DNA from: DASQPR01 sp963727415
Lineage (GTDB): Bacteria > Actinomycetota > Actinomycetes > Mycobacteriales > Micromonosporaceae
Reading direction: 5' to 3'
NCBI GenBank assembly: GCA_963727415.1
Contig: CAVSGF010000003.1
Span: 620,001 to 684,000, forward strand
DNA length: 64,000 nucleotides
This document shows, in pieces, positions 42,524-50,937 of this stretch (position 1 is its first letter; every line of letters begins with the position of its first letter). The translations under genes and the position numbers were made by a program. The notes below the pieces were generated by a model. It ran no database searches and was not told the origin of the DNA. It saw only the letters and a list, made by a program, of their open reading frames with translations.

Positions 42524-44155
42524 AAAAGCCCAAACTCGACGTCGCGGCACTCCCCGGCGCCTCCGCCAGAGAGATCGACGACCGGCTGCAGATCGCTACC
42601 CCGCTCCGCCGGCTGTTCAACAAGGTCTTCCCGGATCACTGGTCGTTCCTGCTCGGTGAGATCGCGCTCTACTCGTTCATCGTCCTGCTCCTGACCGGCA
42701 CCTTCCTGGCCTTCTTCTTCGACCCGTCGATGCAGGAAGTGATCTATAAGGGCAGCTACGTGCCGCTGCGGGGCATCTCGATGTCCCGCGCGTACGAGAC
42801 CTCGCTCAACCTGTCGTTCGATGTGCGCGGTGGCCTGATCATGCGGCAGATGCACCACTGGGCGGCGCTGCTGTTCATGGCCGCGATCGTGGTCCACATG
42901 CTCCGGGTGTTCTTCACCGGCGCGTTCCGCAAGCCGCGGGAACTGAACTGGATCATCGGCCTGTCGCTGTTCTGGCTGGGCTTCATCGAGGGCTTCGCCG
43001 GCTACTCGCTGCCGGACGACGCGCTGTCCGGCACCGGCCTCCGCATCGCCAGCGCCATCATGCTGTCGATCCCGGTCGTGGGCTCGTGGGTGACCACCTC
43101 GATCTTCGGCGGTGAGTTCCCCGGGCACGACATCCTGCCGAGGCTGTACATCGTCCACGTCCTCCTGGTGCCCGCCATCCTGCTCGGATTGATCACCGTC
43201 CACCTGGCCCTGCTGGTCAAGCAGAAGCACACCCAGTGGCCGGGCCCGGGCCGGACCAACCACAACGTGGTCGGCATCCGGATGTTCCCGGCGTTCTCGG
43301 TCAAGGCCGGCGGCTTCTTCATGATCGTGTTCGGCATGATCGCCGCGCTCGGCGGCCTGTTCCAGATCAACCCGATCTGGTTGTTCGGGCCATACAAGGC
43401 CGCCGTGGTCTCGGCCGCGAGCCAGCCGGACTGGTACGTCATGTTCCTCGACGGATCCACCCGTCTGATGCCACCGTGGGAGTTCCGAGGGCACATCTTC
43501 GGCCTCGGCCCGTACACGGTTCCTCCGCTGTTCTGGCCAACCGTGGTGCTGCCCGGCATCCTGACCGTGCTTCCGATGATCTATCCATTCCTGGAAGCGC
43601 GGATGCTCAAGGACAGACAGCAGCACCACCTGCTCCAGCGGCCACGTGACGTTCCGAACCGTACGGCACTGGGTGCCATGGCCGTCTCGTTCTACATGGT
43701 GCTGGTCCTGTCCGGCGGCAACGACGTGATCGCCGACAAGTTCAACATCAGCCTGAACGCGATGACCTGGGCCGGCCGCATCGGCCTGCTGGTGATCCCG
43801 CCGCTGGCGTACTACGTCACCCACCGCATCTGCCTCGGCCTGCAGCAGCACGACCGCGAGGTGCTGGCCCACGGCATCGAGACCGGCATCATCAAGCGGC
43901 TGCCCGGACGGCCGGTTCATGGAGATCCACCAGCCACTCGCGGACGTCGACCAGCACGGCGAAGGGGACGGCCACGGCGAGCTGGAGTACTCCGGCTGGG
44001 TGGTTCCGAAGAAGATGAACCGGGTAGGCGCCCTGACGCCGACCGAGCGGGGCTTCTTCCGGGCCGTCGAGGATGCGCCGCATCCGGGCGATGACGGCCA
44101 GGTGCCGGAGATGACCGCGGAGGAGCAGCGTCAAACCGAGATCATGAGCGACTAG
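42520..44155 (+). CDS. qcrB: Cytochrome b subunit of bc1, one frameshift near the 3' end
   Basis: Diheme cytochrome b, about 545 residues when repaired. Helices and heme His pairs are seen in MRQMHHWAALLFMAAIVVHM and RLYIVHVLLVPAILLGLITV; also GYSLPDDALSGTGLRIASAI and a PPLFWP-type Qo-site motif (TVPPLFWPTVVLPGILTV). The main frame shifts near 43906: KRLPDGRFMEIHQPL is recovered if one C is removed from the CCC of CTGCCCGGA, after which the frame continues VPKKMNRVGALTPTERGFF to the TAG at 44155. A homopolymer base-calling error is the simplest reading. Confidence 0.94.
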
Positions 44156-44181
44156 CCGGTACGGTTCGACGCGGCTCGTCG

Positions 44182-44222
44182 CGCAACGGGCGTCCCCGCC
44201 TCGGGGGCGCCCGTTGCGCTTT
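44182..44222 (+). terminator. Rho-independent terminator of the ctaE-qcrCAB operon
   Basis: CGCAACGGGCG (44182-44192) pairs with 44208-44218 around a C/G-rich loop that can itself pair (CCCC with GGGG), and CTTTC follows. It begins 26 bases past the qcrB stop. Confidence 0.85.
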
Positions 44223-44323
44223 CATCGGCCAGCTGCGCTTTCATTGGTCGCGGACCGGGCCATTCAGGCCCATGGAGTGCCCCGGAGCTGAGCGTGACCA
44301 CCGATGTGTGCCATGGCGTGGCC

Positions 44324-44935
44324 TCAGACAGGGACGCTCCAGGAGGGTTCGAGATCTATCACGTCACCGGTGATGCTGTTGAGATCGTCTGCCGCGCCGG
44401 ATCGCCGTCTTAGTTCCGGATAGCGCTCGCTGAGGTAGCGCTCGTGATCCGTCGCCGACCGCCACATTGACAGAACCAGGAACTGGGACTCGTCGCGTTG
44501 GGCGAACACCCCACGGAGCATGCCCGGCGCGCCCGCCATGCCGGGATTCCAGACCTCCGCCTGCGCCCGCATGGCGTGCGCCTGATGGCCCGGCCGGACG
44601 ACGCCGTGTGCGAGCCGCATCAGCGAGGCGTCGGCAAAGTCCGCCGGAAACTGTTCGGCGATGTCCAGCCGGTGTTCGAAGATATCCACGGTGATCTGGT
44701 GATACGTGCCCGCTTGAGCGGGCGCTATGCGATCGTGCTCTCCCGCCATGAACTCGTTGTAGCTGCGCCGGTCGGCCCAGCACCCGAAGATATGCGCCAG
44801 GCCGGACTCACGACGGCTCCAGCCGCCGCCCTGGCCCAGGAATCCCGGCAGACCACGTAACTCGACCCAGGCCCGCTGGCCACGGTCGAATGCCGCCGGG
44901 TCGGGGACGCGGCACTTGATCCATTTGATCAGCAT
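44324..44935 (-). CDS. YdbC/DUF4937 family protein
   Basis: 203 residues with two dimeric alpha-beta-barrel (ABM-like) halves: MLIKWIKCRVPDPAAFDRGQ then LRGLPGFLGQGGGWSRRESG and FGCWADRRSYNEFMAGEHDR, repeated in spirit by VWNPGMAGAPGMLRGVFAQR and FLVLSMWRSATDHERYLSER. Matches the YdbC/DUF4937 pattern. No catalytic role known. Monocistronic, converging on qcrB. Confidence 0.8.
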   Translation of the reverse strand: MLIKWIKCRVPDPAAFDRGQRAWVELRGLPGFLGQGGGWSRRESGLAHIFGCWADRRSYNEFMAGEHDRIAPAQAGTYHQITVDIFEHRLDIAEQFPADFADASLMRLAHGVVRPGHQAHAMRAQAEVWNPGMAGAPGMLRGVFAQRDESQFLVLSMWRSATDHERYLSERYPELRRRSGAADDLNSITGDVIDLEPSWSVPV

Positions 44936-44971
44936 GACGGAATGGTAAGGGGCTAATTCCCGGCCAGCCGG

Positions 44972-45787
44972 TCAGGCGGCTGGGAACACCGTGCCGAGCC
45001 AGTCCCGCCACGCCCGCGCCAGCGCTTCGGGGTCTTTGCCGGCGTACCGGCCCCGATCTGTGAAGACGTGGTGGCCGAGCCCGGCATGACCGAGACGGCC
45101 GACGAACCGGTACAGCCCGGTCTCGGTGCGTACGCCTAGAAAGCCCGGTTCCGCGAACGAGTCGACGACGCCCGGCTCCGGCATCTGTCCGGGCAGCGTG
45201 AACGTCACCGGATCACCGATTGCCACCGGGCCGGCCAAGCCGAGGCCACGCTTCCATCCGGCCCAGACGCTGGCCTCGTCCGCCTGCGGTGCCGCCCATA
45301 CCGCGACCGGAATCGCGTACCGCCCGGCGAAATGCGCGAGGTAGGTGGCGATGGTGTTGAAGTACATCGGATCGCCCTTGCTCAGCGCGTCGAACTCCTG
45401 CTCCCAGCCATCGGCGCTGAGCACCCCGTTGTGCACCACCCGCACCACCGCCGATCCGCCGGCCCGACCTTCAACCAGGAACTCGAAGGCGTGAAAGCTG
45501 CCATCCGGATCCGGATCGCCGACGAACGCGAACCGGTTCGGCGGGTCATACGCGGTAATAGTTGCCTTGGACGAGAACATGCCGGGCATGGTCATGGTGG
45601 TGGTTCCGCCCAACCGCGGCTCAACCTCGTTACGCCCCATGAACCACGAGTCGATGCCCGGACCGGTCGCGATCGCGTCCCAGACCTGCTCGGGCGTGGC
45701 GTCCACCGGCACCTCGGTTCGTGTTTCGAACTCGCCTCCGCCGCCGGTACGGCCGTCCGGCGCCCCGCCTGCCAGGTCCCCGGTCAT
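44972..45787 (-). CDS. SRPBCC/AHSA1-family protein
   Basis: 271 residues. The first half is an Activator-of-Hsp90-ATPase (AHSA1)-type START domain: TRTEVPVDATPEQVWDAIAT, GIDSWFMGRNEVEPRLGGTT, ITAYDPPNRFAFVGDPDPDG. The second half holds a further domain without a recognised motif (FTLPGQMPEPGVVDSFAEPG, YRFVGRLGHAGLGHHVFTDR). Coupled by ATGA overlap to the upstream winged-helix regulator, the classic ArsR-SRPBCC arrangement. Ligand unknown. Confidence 0.85.
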   Translation of the reverse strand: MTGDLAGGAPDGRTGGGGEFETRTEVPVDATPEQVWDAIATGPGIDSWFMGRNEVEPRLGGTTTMTMPGMFSSKATITAYDPPNRFAFVGDPDPDGSFHAFEFLVEGRAGGSAVVRVVHNGVLSADGWEQEFDALSKGDPMYFNTIATYLAHFAGRYAIPVAVWAAPQADEASVWAGWKRGLGLAGPVAIGDPVTFTLPGQMPEPGVVDSFAEPGFLGVRTETGLYRFVGRLGHAGLGHHVFTDRGRYAGKDPEALARAWRDWLGTVFPAA

Positions 45788-46464
45788 CGCTCCCCCTGTG
45801 TATCGCTATGTGGCGCGGTGTCGCTATGTGGTCCGGTGCCGCCGCCCACCGCGGTGCCGACCGCCCCGGTGTCACCGTCGAGGTTCCGGGTGATTCGCGG
45901 GTACAGGCCCACGATGACACGGTGCGGCCGGCCTGAGTCGGCCGACTCGTCGTGGTACTTGCTCACCAGTCCGGTCACGGCGGCGGTCAGTTCCGCGGCG
46001 AACGCGGCCCGGTCCCCGGCCGACGCGAACCGTACTTCGGCATCGACGGCATAGGTCGCCAGCGGCCGTTTGGCGGCCGCTGACGCCCGGATCAGTGAGC
46101 CCACCTCGCGGACCAGGCGAGCGCCGAGCGCCAGCAGCCACTGGGCGGATAGCCGGTCCGGCGAGTTGTCGGGATTCGGAGCGACCGGGCCAAGGGCGAC
46201 CGGCGAGATCACGTAGGACCCGGCGGTGGCTCGCAGCACTCGCTCAGTCATGTTGCCCTTGCGCCGCTCCTCGACCAACTCGACCAGACCATGCTTTTCG
46301 AGCTCACGCAGGTGGTAATTGATCTTTTGTCGCGGTTGGCCGACCTTACCGGCCAGCATCGTGGCCGATCCTGGCTCGGCTAGCTCGGCCAGCAGCCGAA
46401 CCCGGATCGGATCCAGCGTCGCGACCGCCGCTTGCGGATCTTCGATCACGTCGACGTCCTGCAT
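45784..46464 (-). CDS. ArsR-like winged-helix regulator
   Basis: 226 residues. The N-terminal winged helix has AAVATLDPIRVRLLAELAEP, SATMLAGKVGQPRQKINYHL and LEKHGLVELVEERRKGNMTE. The C-terminal half (80-226) has YVISPVALGPVAPNPD, a helical region and VIVGLYPRITRNLDGDTGAV, seen in regulators paired with SRPBCC genes. Probably autoregulates this two-gene operon. ATG 46464 is chosen because a promoter places the transcript start at this codon; no ribosome site exists, so it should be leaderless. Confidence 0.85.
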   Translation of the reverse strand: MQDVDVIEDPQAAVATLDPIRVRLLAELAEPGSATMLAGKVGQPRQKINYHLRELEKHGLVELVEERRKGNMTERVLRATAGSYVISPVALGPVAPNPDNSPDRLSAQWLLALGARLVREVGSLIRASAAAKRPLATYAVDAEVRFASAGDRAAFAAELTAAVTGLVSKYHDESADSGRPHRVIVGLYPRITRNLDGDTGAVGTAVGGGTGPHSDTAPHSDTQGER

Positions 46465-46500
46465 GTCATGGATCGTTACGCCGACAAATCCTCTTGTCAA
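46465..46500 (-). promoter_or_regulatory. Sigma-70-type promoter giving a leaderless message
   Basis: On the minus strand TTGACA (46500-46495) is followed after 16-17 bases by TAACGAT (46478-46472). The start of transcription would fall at about 46465, directly before the ATG at 46464. Near-consensus -35 in a very GC-rich genome is notable. Confidence 0.65.
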
Positions 46501-46700
46501 GGGCATCCATAGCAAGCTTCCCACAGCGAGGCCCCGGCCCCGGCTTCGGCACATGCCGGCCGCAAGCCCTCTCAACGAGCCGCCAGGCCACAAGTCACGG
46601 GTACGCCGATTTGAACAGGCTCCTGACCGGCACGGCTCTCAACGAGCCGCTCAGCGCCATTCGACTCCGGCGTGCCCCTGGACGGCGACCGCAAAACGCT

Positions 46701-46733
46701 CCGGCCCGCTCCTCGCTGCGAGGAACGGGCCGG
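46701..46733 (-). terminator. Terminator of the ctaC-ctaF operon
   Basis: CCGGCCCG (46701-46708) pairs with CGGGCCGG (46726-46733), with an inner CCTCG/CGAGG stem. On the minus strand it is followed by AGCGTTTTG, a short U run. It starts 18 bases beyond the ctaF stop. Further left, 46500-46700 has no gene but carries a 15-base direct repeat CTCTCAACGAGCCGC near 46570 and 46640. Confidence 0.8.
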
Positions 46734-46751
46734 ATAACGGTGAGATACGGG

Positions 46752-47171
46752 TCAGTGCGCCCGGCGAGTACCCGTGTAGTACTCGAAGATCAGGGCCGCA
46801 CCACCGAGCGCGGTGGCTGCCACACCGACGATGATTATCCAGGCCTGCCAGAACGCGACGCCGAGCGCGGCCGTGATCGCGGCCAGCCCGATGCCCAGCG
46901 GCCAGTAGCTCCCCGGGCTGAAGAAGCCCACCTCGCCGGCGGCGTCCGCGATCTCGGCGTCCTGCCGGTCTTCCGGCCGCGGGTCGATCCGCCGCGAGAC
47001 GAACCAGAAGTACGCGCCGCACATCACGCACAGCAGGCCGGCCAGGAGCAGTGCGATGCTGCCGATCCAGTCGACCGAGCCCAAGGTGTGGTTGGTCCAC
47101 CAGGCGTAGAGCACGCACATGGCGAACAGGAATCCCGAGACGCCCACGAAGATGCGCCATTCAGCCTTCAT
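46752..47171 (-). CDS. ctaF: Cytochrome c oxidase subunit IV (actinobacterial)
   Basis: 139 residues, four membrane helices: EWRIFVGVSGFLFAMCVLYA, VDWIGSIALLLAGLLCVMCG, PLGIGLAAITAALGVAFWQA and IIIVGVAATALGGAALIFEY. The GFFSPGSYWP motif in the loop is diagnostic of the actinobacterial subunit IV of aa3 oxidase. Starts four bases after the ctaC stop, so cotranscribed. Confidence 0.93.
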   Translation of the reverse strand: MKAEWRIFVGVSGFLFAMCVLYAWWTNHTLGSVDWIGSIALLLAGLLCVMCGAYFWFVSRRIDPRPEDRQDAEIADAAGEVGFFSPGSYWPLGIGLAAITAALGVAFWQAWIIIVGVAATALGGAALIFEYYTGTRRAH

Positions 47172-47175
47172 CGGT

Positions 47176-48081
47176 TCAGCCCTTAAAGTTGCTGTCGGTC
47201 CGGTTGGTGTCGAACGGGTGCGTGGTCGTGGCGTAGGGCGCCTGCCCGATGGAACTCAGCGCATCCGGCGTGCTCATGCCGGCGACCTTCGCCGCGATGA
47301 ACTTCTGGTAGTCCGACGGCGAGACCGCCCGCAGTTCGAAGTTCATCTGCGAGTGGTAGGTGCCGCAGAGTTCGGCGCACCGGCCCACGTACGCACCTTG
47401 TTTGTCGATGGTGACTTCGAAGCGGTTGACCACGTTGCCGGGGAACACGTCACGCTTGAACAGCAGGTCCGGAACCCAGAACGAGTGGATCACGTCCTTC
47501 GAGGTTTCCACGAACCGGATGCGTTCGCCGGTCGGCACCACCAGAACCGGCACGTAGCTGCTGTCTCCGATGGTCGTCACCTGCGTGCCGTCAGCGGCCT
47601 TGGCGGCGTCGCCCTCGTACGTGAACTGCCAGTTCCACTTGAACGCGATGACGTCGACGGTCACGTCCGGGTTCGGCCGAACCTCGTCGACCTTGGTCTG
47701 CGCCTTCACGGTGTAGAAGAACAGCACCGCGATGACGAGGAACGGCAAGATCGTGTACAGCGCCTCGATCGGCATGTTGTACCGGGTCTGGACCGGTAGT
47801 TCATCGCTCTTCTTGCGGTACCGGATGACGCACCAGAAGATCAGTCCCCACACGAAGACGCCGACCGAAAGCGCCGCGATCGCGGTGCCGGTCCACATGT
47901 CGTACATCGCTTTGGACTGCTCGCTGATGCCCTTGTGCCACCCGAACGAAAAGGCGTTCCGGACCGAGCAGCCGGACAAGAGCGTCACGGTCGTAGCCGC
48001 GATCAGCCCAAGGGCGGCGATTCGACCCTTGCTCCGTGCCGGTCGGGCCGTCGGTCGGGCGCCCGAATCCTTTGCGACCAC
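47176..48081 (-). CDS. ctaC: Cytochrome c oxidase subunit II
   Basis: 301 residues. Lipoprotein-type signal with lipobox LLSGCS (about residue 38), two membrane helices (TGTAIAALSVGVFVWGLIFW and TILPFLVIAVLFFYTVKAQT) and a periplasmic cupredoxin domain. The CuA site is seen in DVIHSFWVPDLLFKRDV and GRCAELCGTYHSQMNFELRA. Accepts electrons from the QcrC hemes. GTG 48081 has AGGAG upstream. Notably ctaD (subunit I) is not adjacent and not in the window. Confidence 0.95.
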   Translation of the reverse strand: MVAKDSGARPTARPARSKGRIAALGLIAATTVTLLSGCSVRNAFSFGWHKGISEQSKAMYDMWTGTAIAALSVGVFVWGLIFWCVIRYRKKSDELPVQTRYNMPIEALYTILPFLVIAVLFFYTVKAQTKVDEVRPNPDVTVDVIAFKWNWQFTYEGDAAKAADGTQVTTIGDSSYVPVLVVPTGERIRFVETSKDVIHSFWVPDLLFKRDVFPGNVVNRFEVTIDKQGAYVGRCAELCGTYHSQMNFELRAVSPSDYQKFIAAKVAGMSTPDALSSIGQAPYATTTHPFDTNRTDSNFKG

Positions 48082-48195
48082 CTGGCTCCTGCCTCCTTAG
48101 CAGCGCTGCCTCTGACCACGAGGCGGACCCCGCGCGGCAAGGCGTCATCAACGACCGCACACTACTCGACCAAAGTCGCCGCACCGGGTGCGGGG

Positions 48196-49404
48196 GTGGG
48201 TGAGTTGACCTCCGACGATCGAGCGCTCGATCGTGACGATACCGTCGGACTATGGCCCACGAGGCAGTCAGGGCACCATCCGGCGCGCTCGTACTTCGAT
48301 ACGGCGGCCGCCGCCCCGCTCCACCCGGTCGCCCGAGAAGCCCTGGTGGCGGCGTTCGCCGATGGCTGGGCGGATCCGCGCAAGCTGTACGCCGAAGGCC
48401 GCCGCGCCGCCCAGCTACTGGATGCGGCGCGGGCCACCATCGCCGAGATGTTGCGGGTACGCGCCGATGAAGTGATCTTCTGCTCCAGTGGTTCGCGGGC
48501 CGCCGAGCTCGCCATCGCCGGAGCCCGGGCCGGCCGGTCCCGCAGTGGCGAGATCGTCGTCCGCTCGGACGTGGAGCACTCGTCGGTGCTGCGAGCCGCG
48601 GAGGCGGGCGCCTGGGCCGGGGTGCCGGTGGACCGCCTTGGCCGGGTAGATCCGGAGGCGTTCGCGGCGGCGGTGCACGCGCCCGGGGTGGCCGTGGCCG
48701 CGCTGCAGTCGGCCAATCATGAGGTCGGTACGGTCCAGCCGGTTGCCGAGGCGGTATCGGCGTGCCGGGACGCCGGCGTGCCTCTCTACGTCGACGCCGC
48801 GCAGTCAATAGGGCGGCATGACGTTCCGGACGGCTGGTCGCTGCTGACCGCCAGCGCGGTCAAGTGGGGCGGTCCGGCCGGCCTCGGGGTGCTGGCGGTG
48901 CGCAAGGGCACCCGGTATGCCCGGCCATGGCCGGTTGACCGCGCCGACCCGGACGTGGTGAACCTTCCCCTCGCGGTGGCGGCGGCGGCCTCGCTGCGGG
49001 CGGTGCTGGCGGCGCCGGATCGCCAGGAGGTCACGTCCCGGCTGGCCGCGCTGGTCGCCCGGATCCGCGAGCGGGTTCCGGCGACCGTGGCCGACGTCGA
49101 GGTGATTGGCGATCCCGACCGGCGCCTGCCGCACATCGTGACGTTCTCCTGCCTGTACGTCGACGGCGAAGCGCTGCTGCACGGGCTGGACCGGGCCGGG
49201 TTCGCGGTCTCGTCCGGATCGTCCTGTACCGCCTCGACGCTGCACCCGTCGCACGTGCTGGAAGCGATGGGCGTGCTGAGCCACGGCAACGTCCGGGTGT
49301 CGCTGCATCCGGGTGTGACCGCCGACGAGGTCGAGCGGTTCCTTGAGGTAGTCCCCCGGGTCGTCGCCGGCATCCGAGCCGAGGCCGGTGTGATCGGCCT
49401 ATGA
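48196..49404 (+). CDS. Cysteine desulfurase (class V aminotransferase)
   Basis: About 402 residues. PLP enzyme that removes sulfur from cysteine as a persulfide. YFDTAAAAPLHPVAREALVA is the N-terminal signature, LQSANHEVGTVQPVAE and PLYVDAAQSIGRHDVP bind PLP, TASAVKWGGPAGLGVLAV carries the Schiff-base Lys (Val precedes it where His is usual), and VSSGSSCTASTLHPSHVLEA has the catalytic Cys loop. Start is uncertain: GTG 48196 or TTG 48205; further upstream the frame overlaps ctaC on the other strand. Followed with ATGA overlap by a TusA-like sulfur carrier, its probable acceptor. Confidence 0.9.
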   Translation: MGELTSDDRALDRDDTVGLWPTRQSGHHPARSYFDTAAAAPLHPVAREALVAAFADGWADPRKLYAEGRRAAQLLDAARATIAEMLRVRADEVIFCSSGSRAAELAIAGARAGRSRSGEIVVRSDVEHSSVLRAAEAGAWAGVPVDRLGRVDPEAFAAAVHAPGVAVAALQSANHEVGTVQPVAEAVSACRDAGVPLYVDAAQSIGRHDVPDGWSLLTASAVKWGGPAGLGVLAVRKGTRYARPWPVDRADPDVVNLPLAVAAAASLRAVLAAPDRQEVTSRLAALVARIRERVPATVADVEVIGDPDRRLPHIVTFSCLYVDGEALLHGLDRAGFAVSSGSSCTASTLHPSHVLEAMGVLSHGNVRVSLHPGVTADEVERFLEVVPRVVAGIRAEAGVIGL

Positions 49405-49613
49405 CCACCCTGGACTGCCTCGGCCGGCGATGCCCGCTTCCGGTGATCGAGATGGCACGCGCCATGGCCGGTCTAGCGATCGGGGCAGAACTGACGGTGC
49501 TCGCCGACGATCCGGCCGCCGGAAACGACATCGCCGCCTGGTGCCGGATGCGCGGTCAGGAGTACGTCGGGTCGCCCGCGCCGGACACGTTCGTCGTCCG
49601 GCGGTCTCGCTAG
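49401..49613 (+). CDS. TusA/SirA-family sulfur carrier
   Basis: 70 residues. TLDCLGRRCPLPVIEMARAM contains the CPxP active-site Cys that receives persulfide sulfur. The rest, ELTVLADDPAAGNDIAAWCR and GQEYVGSP, is typical of TusA. Coupled to the cysteine desulfurase, so the pair probably feeds sulfur to tRNA thiolation or a cofactor. The downstream 50 bases hold a 14-base direct repeat (CCTTCTGGCTCGCT) with a 17-base period. Confidence 0.93.
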   Translation: MTTLDCLGRRCPLPVIEMARAMAGLAIGAELTVLADDPAAGNDIAAWCRMRGQEYVGSPAPDTFVVRRSR

Positions 49614-49664
49614 ACCTTCTGGCTCGCTGGGCCTTCTGGCTCGCTAGTGCGGGTCGGTCCGGCC

Positions 49665-50663
49665 TCAGCTCAGATGAATCTTGATTTCGTCGGCGGCGGC
49701 CTCGCCGTACGACTCGGCCAGCCGCTTGACGAACTCGTCCGGCTTGACCACGTACTCCTGAGTGCCGACCGTCTCCAGCACCATGGTTGCCAGAAGCGAT
49801 CCGACCTGAGCGGCGCGCTCGTGACCGAGCCCCCAGGACAGCGCCGCGAAGAAGCCGGCCCGGAAGCCGTCACCGATGCCGGTCGGGTCGTAGGCGTTGA
49901 TCTCCTTGGCGATCGGTACGTGGATCGGATCCATGTCCCGGCCGGTGATCGTGACGCCGTTGCGGCCGAGCGTCGTCACACGTACCCCCACCCGCTCCAG
50001 GACCTGCGCGTCGGTGAGCCCGGTCTTGGACTCCAGCAGTCCCTTCTCGTAGTCATTGGTGAGCAGGTAGCTCGCGCCGTCAACCAGGGCCCGAACCTCG
50101 TCGCCGGACATCCGGGCCAGCTGCTGCGAAGGGTCGGCGACGAACGGGTAGCCCCGCTCGCGGCACTCCTCGGTGTGCCGGCTCATCGCGGCCGGATCGT
50201 TCGGACTGATGATCACCAGGTCGACGCCGTTGAGCCGGTTCACGACCGGCGCCAGTTCGATGTTGCGGGACTCGGCCATGGCACCGGCGTAGAACGATCC
50301 GATCTGGCACATGTCCTCGTCGGTGGTGCAGACGAACCGGGCGGTGTGCGCGAGTTCGCTGACCAGCAGAGAATCGCAGTCGATGTGATGGCGCTCCAGC
50401 CACGACCGGTAATCGTCGAAGTCCTGGCCGACCGCCCCTACCAGGGTTGGACGCAATCCCAGCTGAGCCATCCCGAAGGCGATGTTCGGGGCGATCCCAC
50501 CCCGCCGGACCACCAGGTCATCCACCAGGAATGAGAGCGAGACCTGGTGCAGCTGGTCGACGATGAACTGATCGGCGAACCGACCCGGGAAGTGCATCAG
50601 GTGATCGGTAGCGATGGACCCGGTGACGATGACTTTGTGTACCAGCTCGTTGTTGTCCGGCAT
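49665..50663 (-). CDS. adoK: Adenosine kinase of the PfkB family (cbhK/Rv2202c type)
   Basis: 332 residues, PfkB/ribokinase fold. VIVTGSIATDHLMHFPGRFA at the start, VSLSFLVDDLVVRRGGIAPN, VADPSQQLARMSGDEVRALV and TNDYEKGLLESKTGL follow closely the M. tuberculosis adenosine kinase. The anion hole and catalytic Asp are in AYDPTGIGDGFRAGF. Phosphorylates adenosine in purine salvage. ATG 50663 precedes the conserved N-terminus. Position between ctaC and the erpA-like gene matches the mycobacterial order. Confidence 0.88.
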   Translation of the reverse strand: MPDNNELVHKVIVTGSIATDHLMHFPGRFADQFIVDQLHQVSLSFLVDDLVVRRGGIAPNIAFGMAQLGLRPTLVGAVGQDFDDYRSWLERHHIDCDSLLVSELAHTARFVCTTDEDMCQIGSFYAGAMAESRNIELAPVVNRLNGVDLVIISPNDPAAMSRHTEECRERGYPFVADPSQQLARMSGDEVRALVDGASYLLTNDYEKGLLESKTGLTDAQVLERVGVRVTTLGRNGVTITGRDMDPIHVPIAKEINAYDPTGIGDGFRAGFFAALSWGLGHERAAQVGSLLATMVLETVGTQEYVVKPDEFVKRLAESYGEAAADEIKIHLS

Positions 50664-50880
50664 ACCGGGGTCTCCAGTCAAGGTCGGCCCGGCCGCGCCG
50701 GGTCACAGAAGTCGGCCCCGGCAGGTGCGCCAACACCCCCGGGGCATGACGGACTCTGGCGGTCCGCACGCAACAGAGTACCCAAACACGAACGCGAGGA
50801 AACTCGATGAGGACTTGGATCTTGAGTCGTTCCCCCGTCGGTGGCAACCCTGGTTGCCGTGGCCGATAACGCACGTGATG

Positions 50881-50918
50881 ACGGTGGCACGCGTGGCCGC
50901 GGCCACGCGTGCCACCGT
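50881..50918 (-). terminator. 38-bp perfect palindrome
   Basis: ACGGTGGCACGCGTGGCCG and its exact complement are fused with no spacer, so a 17-bp stem with a 4-base loop can form. It lies 20 bases beyond the stop of the membrane protein gene at 50938. A second palindrome, GGCAACCctGGTTGCC at 50843-50858, is close by. The 270-base gap 50664-50937 has no other supported content; no U run follows the stem. Confidence 0.65.
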
Positions 50919-50937
50919 ACCGCGCGGTGAGACCCGC

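Noticed and set aside
43890..43925. Programmed frameshift in qcrB
   Set aside because: No slippery heptamer or downstream pseudoknot is evident, and a one-base homopolymer error explains it; similar breaks occur in unrelated genes.
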